In this document: piece after piece, positions 34,394-43,772 of the stretch | Position numbering within the stretch: position 1 is the first letter of the stretch | How the letters are laid out: every line of letters begins with the position of its first letter | Made by a program: the position numbers and the translations under genes | Assembly: GCF_042659445.1 (NCBI RefSeq) | Contig: NZ_JBHSSR010000005.1 | Strand: one strand, 5' to 3' | DNA length: 64,000 bases | From: Macrococcoides epidermidis | GTDB taxonomy: Bacteria > Bacillota > Bacilli > Staphylococcales > Staphylococcaceae | The notes under the pieces: generated by a model | What the model was told of the DNA's origin: nothing | Database searches by the model: none | What the model saw: the letters and a program-made list of their open reading frames with translations, nothing else

Positions 34394-35935
34394 ATGGTTG
34401 ATGTAGATGAAAAATTATTAAAGCTTTATTTATATATGCAACACAACGATTTTTCACGTGATGCCGTCTCGGATTTCCTTGAAATTTCATCAAGACAGTT
34501 ATCTCGTTTAATGAATAAATGGAGTGAAGATGGCTTTATTTTGTTTAACAGTGGTTTAGGTCGAGGTAATGCAACACAAATTGATTTTCTTAAAAATATT
34601 GAAGCGGAATTTATTAATCATCTCATTAGAAATTTAGAAGATTATGATGTGCAGCAATTACAATCCATAATGGCTTTAGATATGTCTGTAAATTCAAAGC
34701 GTATATTACGTTTATGCATTGAAGAGGTACTGTACAGCCGTCGTGATTTTTCTGTGGAACAGTTTAACTTCATTGATTATCTCTATCGTATACCAGAGCG
34801 AATTCATCCATTAGAACCTTTAGATGTCGCCTTAGTTACAGTGCTTTCAAATGTTGGAGAAAGATTATATAACGTAAAAGGTAATGAAGTTACAAAGACG
34901 TTAGTTATTTTTGATGAGTGGATTGGCAATGATCTGATTATTCATCTGCAAAGGGATATTCATTTTTCAAACGGTGATTTGTTATTTGCCTATAATGTTG
35001 TTCAGGTATTAACTGATTTAATTGAAGCGAAAGCTGATTTACCTGGATTAAATGATGTATTAAGCGTGGAAGTGGTAGATACTTTTAAGTTGAAGATATC
35101 GATGCGTAAGAAGAGTGATTTGATTAAATATATATTAAGTCAGGATTTTGCGACTATCTATAAAGTAAAAGCCAATAAGATACTCTTTACCGGACCATAT
35201 TTTGTTCACTCATTAAAGCCTGATATTTTAATGTTAAAACTCAATCCGTATTATACGACGAAAATCCCTGATATTACGGATGTATGGCTAATCAATGATT
35301 TGAATCAGTATCAGGATTTTGTGCAGCGTAAAGATTTAAAAGAGGAACATACGAGGATAAGATATAGTATGGACTTTCTGACAATTAATCCGAATTGTCA
35401 TATGACACTTGAAGAGCGTAAACGTCTTGCGCGCATAATATTAGGAGAAGAGCAGCCCGAAGTATTTATTGATAAGTTGAGAATGTTAGCTATTAAAGGG
35501 TCGAGATATACGGTAAGTAAAGTGATTGAGACGCTTAATGCATGTGTGAAATCTTTTGAATATATTGAAGTTACGATTGAAGACTATATTGCCAAGCCAC
35601 TTGAGAGTTTTGATGTCGATGTAGTAATGATGAATGAAGCTTTACCGATGCATCAAAAGTATTTTAACTTGTTACTGAGTGAAAAGTTCTCTACCTGGAT
35701 AAAGCACTATAAGGAAAGTGAGTATCTGCAATATATTTATCAGCATAAATCGATAGATTACTGGCGATATGCAGAGCATAACTATGAACAGTTTTTAATA
35801 CAAAATGGTCTGATTGTAATATTAGATTATTACGGAAAAAAAGTATTAACGATGGATAGTTTTAAAGATTATGAGGTAACTGACTTTGGGGTCGTTAAAT
35901 ACGATTCGATTATATCTGTGGAAGAGGAGAAATAA
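34394..35935 (+). CDS. SgrR-type regulator, copy 1 (winged helix plus solute-binding domain)
   Basis: This 513-aa protein has the SgrR layout. An N-terminal winged helix (about residues 15-62, with SSRQLSRLMNKW and the glycine-rich turn GLGRGN) is followed after a linker by a domain resembling family-5 periplasmic solute-binding proteins (about 150 onward). No signal peptide is present, so it is cytoplasmic. E. coli SgrR senses sugar-phosphate stress, but the ligand here is unknown. AAAGGAG precedes the ATG, 22 bases after the secreted-protein gene. It overlaps the second copy by one base. Confidence 0.8.
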   Translation: MVDVDEKLLKLYLYMQHNDFSRDAVSDFLEISSRQLSRLMNKWSEDGFILFNSGLGRGNATQIDFLKNIEAEFINHLIRNLEDYDVQQLQSIMALDMSVNSKRILRLCIEEVLYSRRDFSVEQFNFIDYLYRIPERIHPLEPLDVALVTVLSNVGERLYNVKGNEVTKTLVIFDEWIGNDLIIHLQRDIHFSNGDLLFAYNVVQVLTDLIEAKADLPGLNDVLSVEVVDTFKLKISMRKKSDLIKYILSQDFATIYKVKANKILFTGPYFVHSLKPDILMLKLNPYYTTKIPDITDVWLINDLNQYQDFVQRKDLKEEHTRIRYSMDFLTINPNCHMTLEERKRLARIILGEEQPEVFIDKLRMLAIKGSRYTVSKVIETLNACVKSFEYIEVTIEDYIAKPLESFDVDVVMMNEALPMHQKYFNLLLSEKFSTWIKHYKESEYLQYIYQHKSIDYWRYAEHNYEQFLIQNGLIVILDYYGKKVLTMDSFKDYEVTDFGVVKYDSIISVEEEK

Positions 35936-37560
35936 TGATTGATCAACGTATTATTGAACTAGAACATTACATAAATCATATCGATGACTTTACACTGGAT
36001 ATTATTGCAGAGAAAATGTTAATTTCTACGAAACAATTGAGTCGTTTGTTAAAAACGTGGGATGAAGAAGGTCTGATTGAATATAAGCCTGGTCGTGGTC
36101 GAGGCAATAAGGTGAAAATAGAGCTTAAACGTGATGTACAGGCTGATATTATCGAAGATATTAAGCGTAATATCGACACGATGAATGTAAAGGATTTACA
36201 AAAAGTGTTACAACAGCCATGGCGTCATAATGCATTTGTGAAATTACAGGAAATCGTCGATGAAAAAATGAATGAAGAGGAAATTGTGGATAGCAATGAA
36301 CTCATTGAGTGGGTACATAAAATTCCAGAGAATTTACATCCTGCACATATCAATGATTATTTAGGAGCGCAACTGAGTCATCAATTTTACGATACGTTAT
36401 ATCGCGTTTCTGCTACCGGAAAGATTATACCCAATTTAGTGAGTGTCGATGAATGGAAAGATGACGCATTGCATATTCATCTGAAGAGACAGGTAAAGTT
36501 ATCGGATGGCTCTTTATTAATAGCAGCAGATGTAAAGGATAGTCTTGATTACTGTGGTAGTGAAAAATGCCCGTTTGCTGCCTTGTTTTCTGAGATTGAA
36601 CATATTGAAGTTGTTAACGATCATTATATTATTATAAGTTTTAACAAACACCCAAAATATATTAAATATTTATTTTCGCAAAAATATAGTGCGATTTATA
36701 GACGTATTGATGAACATACTTTAATTGGAAGTGGACCATATCTGTTGGATGAGTTATCGGAAGATAGCTTAACGATTCGTTATAATTTGTTTTATAGAGG
36801 ACATTTGCCAGATATTGAAAGAATTAAATATTTGAATAAACGTAGTGAGAAGAATCATTTTGATTCATATAAGAAAGATAATAATGAAGTTGTATTTATT
36901 AATATTGGTGAAGAATTTCTATTGTTTAATCCACATAAAGACTTGTCAATTAAACAGCGTGAATATATTAGTCGTATATTTATGGAGACGATGGAAGAGT
37001 TTACGGAAACAGAAATCAATAGGGATGTTGCAAATACAACATTAGATGAAAAAGTGAAGCTTGACGTCAAGAATCAAATTTTACGCCCGTTAAAAGTAGT
37101 TGCGAATAGTCAAACTAAGGTATTTTTTGAAGCGATGCAGCAACGTTTACTTAAAGATGATATTCAATTGTTATTTATTGAGATGGATTATCTGGAGTAT
37201 ATCAATACTAATTTAATGGCCATCGATGCTGATTTCGTGTGGATGTACGAAAATTATCATAGTTTGCAACCTTATAAAACGATTGATCTATTGAGACAGT
37301 GTAAATTCCAGGAATGGTATGGTCAATTGACAGAAGGCTATAAGATTATGAATGATTTTCATTATAAGGAAAATGATGCACCAAGCAATGTGGGTTATCA
37401 ATATTTAAAAAGATTAAATCAAAAGAGATTATATTTACCGATAAGAAAAGTTAGAAGGAAAATATATGTTGATGCCTATACGAAAAATATTGATGCATTA
37501 CCTTATGGCATCGTGAATTATATTGATGTTATTTTGGATAAGAAGGCAATACGTAATTAA
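35935..37560 (+). CDS. SgrR-type regulator, copy 2
   Basis: This 541-aa paralogue of the preceding gene has the same order of domains. The winged helix spans about residues 15-60 (STKQLSRLLKTW, PGRGRGN), and the solute-binding-like domain begins near 145. The helix-turn-helix regions of the two copies are clearly alike, while the C-terminal halves diverge, so the ligands may differ. Its ATG shares a base with the stop of copy 1, which implies translational coupling. It is the last gene of the apparent operon. No clear terminator follows. Confidence 0.8.
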   Translation: MIDQRIIELEHYINHIDDFTLDIIAEKMLISTKQLSRLLKTWDEEGLIEYKPGRGRGNKVKIELKRDVQADIIEDIKRNIDTMNVKDLQKVLQQPWRHNAFVKLQEIVDEKMNEEEIVDSNELIEWVHKIPENLHPAHINDYLGAQLSHQFYDTLYRVSATGKIIPNLVSVDEWKDDALHIHLKRQVKLSDGSLLIAADVKDSLDYCGSEKCPFAALFSEIEHIEVVNDHYIIISFNKHPKYIKYLFSQKYSAIYRRIDEHTLIGSGPYLLDELSEDSLTIRYNLFYRGHLPDIERIKYLNKRSEKNHFDSYKKDNNEVVFINIGEEFLLFNPHKDLSIKQREYISRIFMETMEEFTETEINRDVANTTLDEKVKLDVKNQILRPLKVVANSQTKVFFEAMQQRLLKDDIQLLFIEMDYLEYINTNLMAIDADFVWMYENYHSLQPYKTIDLLRQCKFQEWYGQLTEGYKIMNDFHYKENDAPSNVGYQYLKRLNQKRLYLPIRKVRRKIYVDAYTKNIDALPYGIVNYIDVILDKKAIRN

Positions 37561-37583
37561 AGTAAAAAAATATTGAAATATAA

Positions 37584-37621
37584 TTGACTTATACCTAAAA
37601 TGATGATAGTATTATTTAGGT
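37584..37621 (+). promoter_or_regulatory. Promoter of the L7Ae-rpsL operon with inverted repeat
   Basis: The -35 TTGACT (37584-37589) and -10 TAGTAT (37607-37612) have a 17-base spacer. An inverted repeat ACCTAAA/TTTAGGT (37593-37599 and 37615-37621) brackets the -10. Confidence 0.7.
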
Positions 37622-37656
37622 TGATGAGTAGCACTTAATAGCTTTGGAGGATTGCA

Positions 37657-37914
37657 ATGTCTAATGAAAAAGTTATGCACTCTAGTCAATATGTAGTGGG
37701 ACTTAAGGAGTCTGTAAAAGCACTTAAGAAGGATCGTGTAGCATCTCTTGAGATTGCGTGCGATACCAATATCCACTTATTAACTACCGTGCTATTACTA
37801 GCATACCAAAAGCAATTACCTATTGAATTCAGTAAGTCTAAAGACGCGCTGGGTAAACAATATGGCATTCAAGTGAGAGCAACTGTTGTTGCACATTTGA
37901 AATCCGCTTTGTAA
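37657..37914 (+). CDS. rplGB: L7Ae-family ribosomal protein (YbxF-like)
   Basis: This 85-aa protein of the L7Ae/L30e kink-turn RNA-binding family matches YbxF in position and length. It has the conserved core (VVGLKESVKALKKDRV, then LEIACDTNIHLL). The Bacillus homologue binds k-turn RNA and associates with ribosomes. It precedes rpsL by 86 bases, as in other Firmicutes, under a good promoter. Confidence 0.9.
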   Translation: MSNEKVMHSSQYVVGLKESVKALKKDRVASLEIACDTNIHLLTTVLLLAYQKQLPIEFSKSKDALGKQYGIQVRATVVAHLKSAL

Positions 37915-38000
37915 GGCGGTATTCTTACAAATCTTTTTTTACCTAAAAAATGAACCACCTGGATGTGTGGAATTAAACAAAAGAGAGGAGGACATTCAAA

Positions 38001-38423
38001 ATGCCAACTATTAACCAATTAGTTAAGAAGCCAAGAACTTCAAAAATTAAAAAATCAACTGCGCCTGCATTAAACAAAGGTTATAACAGTCATAAGAAAA
38101 AAGCTACTGATTTAGCATCTCCACAAAAACGTGGTGTATGTACTCGTGTAGGAACTATGACACCTAAAAAACCTAACTCAGCGTTACGTAAATATGCACG
38201 TGTGCGTTTATCAAATAATATTGAAGTTAATGCTTACATTCCTGGTATCGGACACAACTTACAAGAACATAGTGTAGTACTTATTCGTGGAGGACGTGTT
38301 AAAGATTTACCGGGGGTACGTTACCATATCGTACGTGGAGCATTAGATACTTCAGGTGTTGACGGCCGTATGCAAGGACGTTCTTTATACGGAGCTAAAA
38401 AACCTAAAGCTAAAAAAGCATAA
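38001..38423 (+). CDS. rpsL: 30S ribosomal protein S12
   Basis: S12 is part of the decoding centre. The 140-aa protein has the conserved KSPALNKGYN-like N-terminus, MTPKKPNSALRK with the lysine linked to streptomycin response, and GGRVKDLPGVRYHIVRG. Nothing departs from the streptomycin-sensitive pattern I can recognise. GAGGAGG precedes the ATG. Confidence 0.98.
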   Translation: MPTINQLVKKPRTSKIKKSTAPALNKGYNSHKKKATDLASPQKRGVCTRVGTMTPKKPNSALRKYARVRLSNNIEVNAYIPGIGHNLQEHSVVLIRGGRVKDLPGVRYHIVRGALDTSGVDGRMQGRSLYGAKKPKAKKA

Positions 38424-38537
38424 TTTTAATTTAAATCATGCACTTACTGTTTAGAGAATATTTCATTTTTGTAAATGTAGTGTTCTCACTAGACATCGAA
38501 AAATAAAAAAAATATACTGAGGAAGGAGGATATTAAT

Positions 38538-39008
38538 ATGCCTCGTAAAGGACCTGTTGCTAAAAGAGACGTATTACCGGATCCAATTCATAATTCAAAA
38601 TTAGTTACTAAATTAATCAACAAAATTATGATCGATGGAAAACGTGGTACTGCTCAAAAGATTTTATACAACGCTTTTGAATTAGTTCAAGAACGTTCTG
38701 GTCGTGATTCTATGGAAGTTTTCGAAGAAGCGATCAACAATATCATGCCTGTATTAGAAGTTAAAGCTCGTCGTGTTGGGGGATCTAACTACCAAGTACC
38801 TGTAGAAGTACGCGCTGAGCGTCGTACAACTTTAGGATTACGTTGGTTAGTAAACTACGCACGTCTTCGTGGTGAAAAAACTATGGAAGAGCGTTTAGCT
38901 AACGAAATCTTAGATGCTGCTAACAACACTGGTGGTGCTGTTAAGAAACGCGAAGATACACACAAAATGGCTGAAGCAAATAAAGCATTTGCTCATTACC
39001 GTTGGTAA
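38538..39008 (+). CDS. rpsG: 30S ribosomal protein S7
   Basis: S7 nucleates 3'-domain assembly of the small subunit. The 156-aa protein is the standard length and shows MPRKGPVAKRDVLPDP, KARRVGGSNYQVPVEV and the C-terminal HKMAEANKAFAHYRW. A hairpin-forming gap (38454-38487) separates it from rpsL. Confidence 0.98.
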   Translation: MPRKGPVAKRDVLPDPIHNSKLVTKLINKIMIDGKRGTAQKILYNAFELVQERSGRDSMEVFEEAINNIMPVLEVKARRVGGSNYQVPVEVRAERRTTLGLRWLVNYARLRGEKTMEERLANEILDAANNTGGAVKKREDTHKMAEANKAFAHYRW

Positions 39009-39020
39009 GATAAAAGTTAA

Positions 39021-39067
39021 CCCTTTAGTAATTGTGTACAGCTTGCTGTCTTCAATTTACTTGAGGG
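39021..39067 (+). other. Long hairpin in the rpsG-fusA gap
   Basis: CCCTTTAGTAA-like and TTTACTTGAGGG-like arms enclose a small inner stem ACAG/CTGT. There is no T tail. It could be a ribosomal-protein binding site or a processing site. Confidence 0.4.
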
Positions 39068-39112
39068 CTACTTTCTTAAAATAAACCAATCCTGGAAGGA
39101 GAAAGAATACCC

Positions 39113-41194
39113 ATGACAAGAGAATTCTCTTTGAGCAACACTCGTAATATCGGTATCATGGCCCACATCGATGCTGGTAAAACGACTACTACTGAACGTA
39201 TTCTTTATTATACTGGTCGTATCCACAAAATTGGTGAAACACATGAAGGTGCTTCACAAATGGACTGGATGGAACAAGAACAAGAACGTGGTATCACAAT
39301 CACTTCAGCTGCTACAACAGCTCAGTGGAACGGTACGCGTATCAACATCATCGATACACCTGGACACGTAGACTTCACTGTAGAAGTTGAACGTTCATTA
39401 CGTGTACTTGATGGAGCGGTAACAGTACTTGATGCACAATCAGGTGTTGAACCACAGACTGAAACTGTATGGCGTCAAGCTACTACATATGGAGTTCCTC
39501 GTATCGTATTCATCAACAAGATGGATAAAACTGGTGCGGACTTCAATTATTCTGTAGGTACTTTACACGACAGATTACAAGCAAATGCACACCCAATTCA
39601 AATGCCAATCGGTGCTGAAGATCAGTTCAACGCAATCGTAGATTTAGTTGAAATGAAATTACACACTTATACAAATGATTTAGGTACTGACATTGAAGTA
39701 TCTGATGTTCCTGAAGAATACTTAGCAGATGCAGAAGCAATGCGCGAACAATTAATTGAAGCTGTTGCGGATGTTAATGAAGATTTAATGGACAAATATT
39801 TAGGTGGAGAAGAGATTTCAGTTGAAGAATTGAAAGCTGCAATCCGTCAAGCTACTTGTGATGTTGAATTCTTCCCGGTATTAGCTGGTACAGCATTCAA
39901 AAACAAAGGTGTTCAATTAATGTTAGATGCTGCAATTGCATACTTACCATCACCATTAGATGTTAAACCAATCGTAGGTCACGAAGTTGACGATAAAGAT
40001 GCTGAAATCATCGCTAAACCAGATGATTCTGAGCCATTTGCTGCTTTAGCGTTCAAAGTTATGACTGACCCATTCGTAGGTAAATTAACATTCTTCCGTG
40101 TGTATTCTGGTACATTAAACTCAGGTTCTTATGTACAAAATGCTACTAAAGGTAAACGTGAACGTGTAGGACGTATCTTACAGATGCATGCTAACTCACG
40201 TGAAGAGATTTCAACAGTTTACGCTGGAGATATCGCTGCTGCAGTAGGTTTAAAAGATACAACTACTGGGGATACTTTATGTGATGAAAAGGTTCAAGTA
40301 ATCTTAGAATCAATGGAATTCCCAGAACCAGTTATTCACTTATCTGTTGAGCCTAAATCTAAAGCTGACCAAGATAAAATGACTAACGCATTAGTTAAAT
40401 TACAAGAAGAAGATCCTACATTCCATGCGCATACTGATCCTGAAACAGGACAAGTTATCATTGGTGGTATGGGTGAGCTTCACTTAGATATCCTTGTAGA
40501 CCGTATGAAACGTGAATTTAAAGTTGAATGTACAGTTGGTGCGCCAATGGTATCATACCGTGAAACGTTTAAAACAGCTGCTGCCGTTCAAGGTAAATTC
40601 TCACGTCAATCAGGTGGTCGCGGACAATATGGTGACGTTCATATCGAATTCTCACCTAATGAAGTTGGAGCTGGATTCGAATTCGAAAACGCTATCGTCG
40701 GTGGGGTAGTTCCTCGTGAATATATTCCTTCAGTTGAAGCGGGTCTTAAAGATGCAATGGAAAACGGTGTATTGGCTGGATATCCATTAATCGATGTTAA
40801 GGCTAAATTATTTGATGGTTCATACCATGATGTCGATTCATCTGAGATGGCCTTCAAAGTAGCTGCTTCATTAGCTTTAAAAGAAGCTGCTAAAAAATGT
40901 GATCCTGTAATCTTAGAACCTATGATGAAGGTAGAAATCGTAATGCCTGAAGAATACATGGGTGATATTATGGGTGACGTTACAAGTCGTCGTGGACGCG
41001 TAGAAGGTATGGAAGCTCGTGGTAACGCACAAGTTGTTCGTGCATTTGTACCTCTTGCTGAAATGTTCGGTTATGCAACTAACTTACGTTCTAATACACA
41101 AGGTCGCGGAACTTACTCAATGGTGTTCGATCACTATGAAGAAGTACCAAAATCAGTATCAGAAGAAATCATCAAGAAAAACAAAGGTCAATAA
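39113..41194 (+). CDS. fusA: Elongation factor G
   Basis: EF-G drives ribosomal translocation. The 693-aa protein has the P-loop AHIDAGKTTTTERIL, switch II DTPGHVDFT and NKMDKTGADF in the GTPase domain, followed by domains II-V. The length and order are standard. It is a target of fusidic acid in the family. No resistance change can be judged by eye. Confidence 0.98.
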   Translation: MTREFSLSNTRNIGIMAHIDAGKTTTTERILYYTGRIHKIGETHEGASQMDWMEQEQERGITITSAATTAQWNGTRINIIDTPGHVDFTVEVERSLRVLDGAVTVLDAQSGVEPQTETVWRQATTYGVPRIVFINKMDKTGADFNYSVGTLHDRLQANAHPIQMPIGAEDQFNAIVDLVEMKLHTYTNDLGTDIEVSDVPEEYLADAEAMREQLIEAVADVNEDLMDKYLGGEEISVEELKAAIRQATCDVEFFPVLAGTAFKNKGVQLMLDAAIAYLPSPLDVKPIVGHEVDDKDAEIIAKPDDSEPFAALAFKVMTDPFVGKLTFFRVYSGTLNSGSYVQNATKGKRERVGRILQMHANSREEISTVYAGDIAAAVGLKDTTTGDTLCDEKVQVILESMEFPEPVIHLSVEPKSKADQDKMTNALVKLQEEDPTFHAHTDPETGQVIIGGMGELHLDILVDRMKREFKVECTVGAPMVSYRETFKTAAAVQGKFSRQSGGRGQYGDVHIEFSPNEVGAGFEFENAIVGGVVPREYIPSVEAGLKDAMENGVLAGYPLIDVKAKLFDGSYHDVDSSEMAFKVAASLALKEAAKKCDPVILEPMMKVEIVMPEEYMGDIMGDVTSRRGRVEGMEARGNAQVVRAFVPLAEMFGYATNLRSNTQGRGTYSMVFDHYEEVPKSVSEEIIKKNKGQ

Positions 41195-41229
41195 TCTGTA
41201 AATACTTGAACGGTGCACAGTTCAATATA

Positions 41230-41258
41230 TTGCAATTTAAGACTAAATGATTTATAAA
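41230..41258 (+). promoter_or_regulatory. Candidate tuf promoter
   Basis: The -35 TTGCAA (41230-41235) and -10 TATAAA (41253-41258) are 17 bases apart. CTCATGAG palindromes at 41274-41299 follow in the leader. Confidence 0.55.
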
Positions 41259-41342
41259 TGAATTATGTATTCCCTCATGAGGGTGAGAATCTCTCATGAG
41301 TAATATTAAAAAATTAACTTAAACTTAAGGAGAGATTTCGAA

Positions 41343-42530
41343 ATGGCTAAAGAAAAATTTGATCGCTCGAAAACACATGCCAATATTGGTACTATCGGTC
41401 ACGTTGACCACGGTAAAACAACTTTAACAGCTGCAATTGCAACTGTATTATCAAAAAAATTAGGTGGGGAAGCTCGTTCTTACGACCAAATCGATAACGC
41501 ACCTGAAGAAAAAGAACGTGGTATCACAATCAATACTTCACACATCGAGTATGAAACTGACAAACGTCACTATGCTCACGTTGACTGCCCAGGACACGCG
41601 GACTACGTTAAAAACATGATTACTGGTGCTGCTCAAATGGACGGTGGTATCTTAGTAGTATCTGCTGCTGACGGTCCAATGCCTCAAACTCGTGAACACA
41701 TTCTTTTATCACGTAACGTAGGTGTACCTGCATTAGTAGTATTCTTAAACAAAGTTGACATGGTTGACGATGAAGAATTATTAGAATTAGTTGAAATGGA
41801 AGTTCGTGACTTATTATCTGAATACGATTTCCCTGGCGACGATATTCCAGTAATCGCTGGTTCTGCTTTAAAAGCATTAGAAGGCGAAGAAAAATACGAA
41901 GAAAAAATCATGGAATTAATGGATGCAGTTGATGAGTATATCCCAACTCCAGAACGTGATTCTGAAAAACCATTCATGATGCCAGTTGAGGACGTATTCT
42001 CAATCACTGGTCGTGGTACAGTAGCTACAGGACGTGTTGAACGTGGACAAGTTAAAGTTGGTGAAGAAATTGAAATCATCGGTTTAACTGAAGAGCCATC
42101 TAAAACAACTGTAACTGGTGTTGAAATGTTCCGTAAATTATTAGATTACGCTGAAGCTGGTGACAACATTGGTGCATTATTACGTGGGGTTTCACGTGAA
42201 GATGTTCAACGTGGACAAGTATTAGCTAAACCAGGAACTATCACTCCACATACTAAATTTAAAGCTGAAGTTTACGTATTATCTAAAGAAGAGGGTGGAC
42301 GTCATACGCCATTCTTCACTAACTACCGCCCACAGTTCTACTTCCGTACAACTGACGTAACTGGTGTAGTTAACTTACCAGAAGGTACTGAAATGGTTAT
42401 GCCTGGAGACAACGTTGAAATGAACGTTGAATTAATCTCTCCAATCGCGATTGAAGACGGAACTCGTTTCTCAATTCGTGAAGGTGGACGTACTGTAGGA
42501 TCAGGCGTTGTATCTGTAATCGAAAAATAA
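41343..42530 (+). CDS. tuf: Elongation factor Tu
   Basis: EF-Tu delivers aminoacyl-tRNA to the ribosome. The 395-aa protein has GHVDHGKTTL (P-loop), DCPGHADYV, NKVDMVDD and the domain II/III segments typical of bacterial EF-Tu. AAGGAGAG precedes the ATG. It is the only copy in the window and is followed by a strong terminator. Confidence 0.98.
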   Translation: MAKEKFDRSKTHANIGTIGHVDHGKTTLTAAIATVLSKKLGGEARSYDQIDNAPEEKERGITINTSHIEYETDKRHYAHVDCPGHADYVKNMITGAAQMDGGILVVSAADGPMPQTREHILLSRNVGVPALVVFLNKVDMVDDEELLELVEMEVRDLLSEYDFPGDDIPVIAGSALKALEGEEKYEEKIMELMDAVDEYIPTPERDSEKPFMMPVEDVFSITGRGTVATGRVERGQVKVGEEIEIIGLTEEPSKTTVTGVEMFRKLLDYAEAGDNIGALLRGVSREDVQRGQVLAKPGTITPHTKFKAEVYVLSKEEGGRHTPFFTNYRPQFYFRTTDVTGVVNLPEGTEMVMPGDNVEMNVELISPIAIEDGTRFSIREGGRTVGSGVVSVIEK

Positions 42531-42550
42531 TATCACTTTTGTGATTTTTA

Positions 42551-42586
42551 AAACCCACGAGGGACGCCTCGTGGGTTTTATTTTAT
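42551..42586. terminator. Terminator between tuf and the M20 genes
   Basis: The stem AAACCCACGAGG/CCTCGTGGGTTT (42551-42562 and 42567-42578) has T-rich flanks and lies between convergent genes. Confidence 0.92.
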
Positions 42587-42593
42587 ATTTTTA

Positions 42594-43772
42594 CTATTCT
42601 TTTTCTAGTGTATCCATATGTTCTGCTAAATTGACAAATACTCTAACCCCATTGAGCAATCCATTTTCGTCCATATCAAATTTTGGATGATGATGTGGAA
42701 AATCAGCTTGTATTGTTTCATTTCTAACTCCAGTGTTAAAATAACATCCTGGTCTTTCCTGAAGAAAGTAAGCAAAATCTTCACCACCAAGAGATGGTGT
42801 TCCTTCTAATACTTCATCAATTTCTGAAATAGCTTCACTTAAATTTTTAAGCCATAATGTTTCTTTTTCACTGTTAATTAATGCAGGATAACCGTCTGTG
42901 TAGTTTAATGTAATATTAACATTAAAGCTCTTTTCAATACCTTCGATTATTTCATTTATTCTTTCTATCATTACATCTTTAATCGATTTATCATACGTGC
43001 GCAATGTACCGCTTAAATGCGCAGTTTCTGCAATAACATTAAAGGCATTGCCACTTTTAAATTCTCCAATCGTTAATACACCTGTTTTAATCGGATCGAT
43101 GCTACGAGAGACAACGGTTTGTAGTTGTGTGATTAAGTAGCTAGCTGCGATAACTGCATCATGTGTCGTATGTGGCGCAGCACCATGTCCGCCTAATCCA
43201 TGTATATCAATTGTAAATGCATCGGCAAATCCATATGAAGGACCGGTAACAAAACTCACTGCATTACTTTCCAGGTTGCTTGAAGTGTGTGTGCCAAATA
43301 CGTAGTCTACCCCATCTAAAACACCTGCTTCAATCATTGATTTAGCACCACCTGGTAAAACTTCCTCAGCATGTTGATGACAAAGAATGACTGTTCCTTT
43401 AAGTTCACTTTGATGTGCTTTTATGATTTTAGCGGTGATCAGCAGCATTGCTGTATGACCATCATGCCCACAAGCATGCATTACACCCGGTACTTTTGAT
43501 TTATAAGGTACGTCTTTCAAATCCTGAATAGGTAATGCATCAAAATCCGCGCGGAGTAATACTGTTGGGCCAGGTAATTTACCTTCTATCACACCATATA
43601 ACCCATTACCTCCAACATTACGCGTTACTGGAATATCTAGCGCTGTTAAATAATTTGCGATATACTCGGCTGTTTCTGTCTCATGAAAAGAGAGTTCCGG
43701 ATGCATATGCAAATATCTTCTTATTTCAATCAGCTCTTCTTTATATTGGTCTACCGTTTTATACCATGTCAT
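42594..43772 (-). CDS. M20-family amidohydrolase, copy 3 of the tandem
   Basis: This 392-aa metal-dependent amidohydrolase belongs to the M20D (aminoacylase / N-acyl-amino-acid hydrolase) group. The metal-binding motifs MHACGHDGHTA, HQHAEEVLPGGAK and the late GGEDFAYFLQ are intact, and a lid/dimer domain sits in the middle. These enzymes remove acyl groups from amino acids or related amides. The substrate is unknown. The start overlaps the end of the upstream copy by 14 bases and has an unusual all-G ribosome binding site. Confidence 0.87.
   Translation of the reverse strand: MTWYKTVDQYKEELIEIRRYLHMHPELSFHETETAEYIANYLTALDIPVTRNVGGNGLYGVIEGKLPGPTVLLRADFDALPIQDLKDVPYKSKVPGVMHACGHDGHTAMLLITAKIIKAHQSELKGTVILCHQHAEEVLPGGAKSMIEAGVLDGVDYVFGTHTSSNLESNAVSFVTGPSYGFADAFTIDIHGLGGHGAAPHTTHDAVIAASYLITQLQTVVSRSIDPIKTGVLTIGEFKSGNAFNVIAETAHLSGTLRTYDKSIKDVMIERINEIIEGIEKSFNVNITLNYTDGYPALINSEKETLWLKNLSEAISEIDEVLEGTPSLGGEDFAYFLQERPGCYFNTGVRNETIQADFPHHHPKFDMDENGLLNGVRVFVNLAEHMDTLEKE

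Noticed and set aside
32232..37600. Mobile element carrying the secreted-protein operon
   Set aside because: No transposase, integrase, terminal inverted repeats or target duplication were seen at either edge. Insertion is suggested only by synteny.
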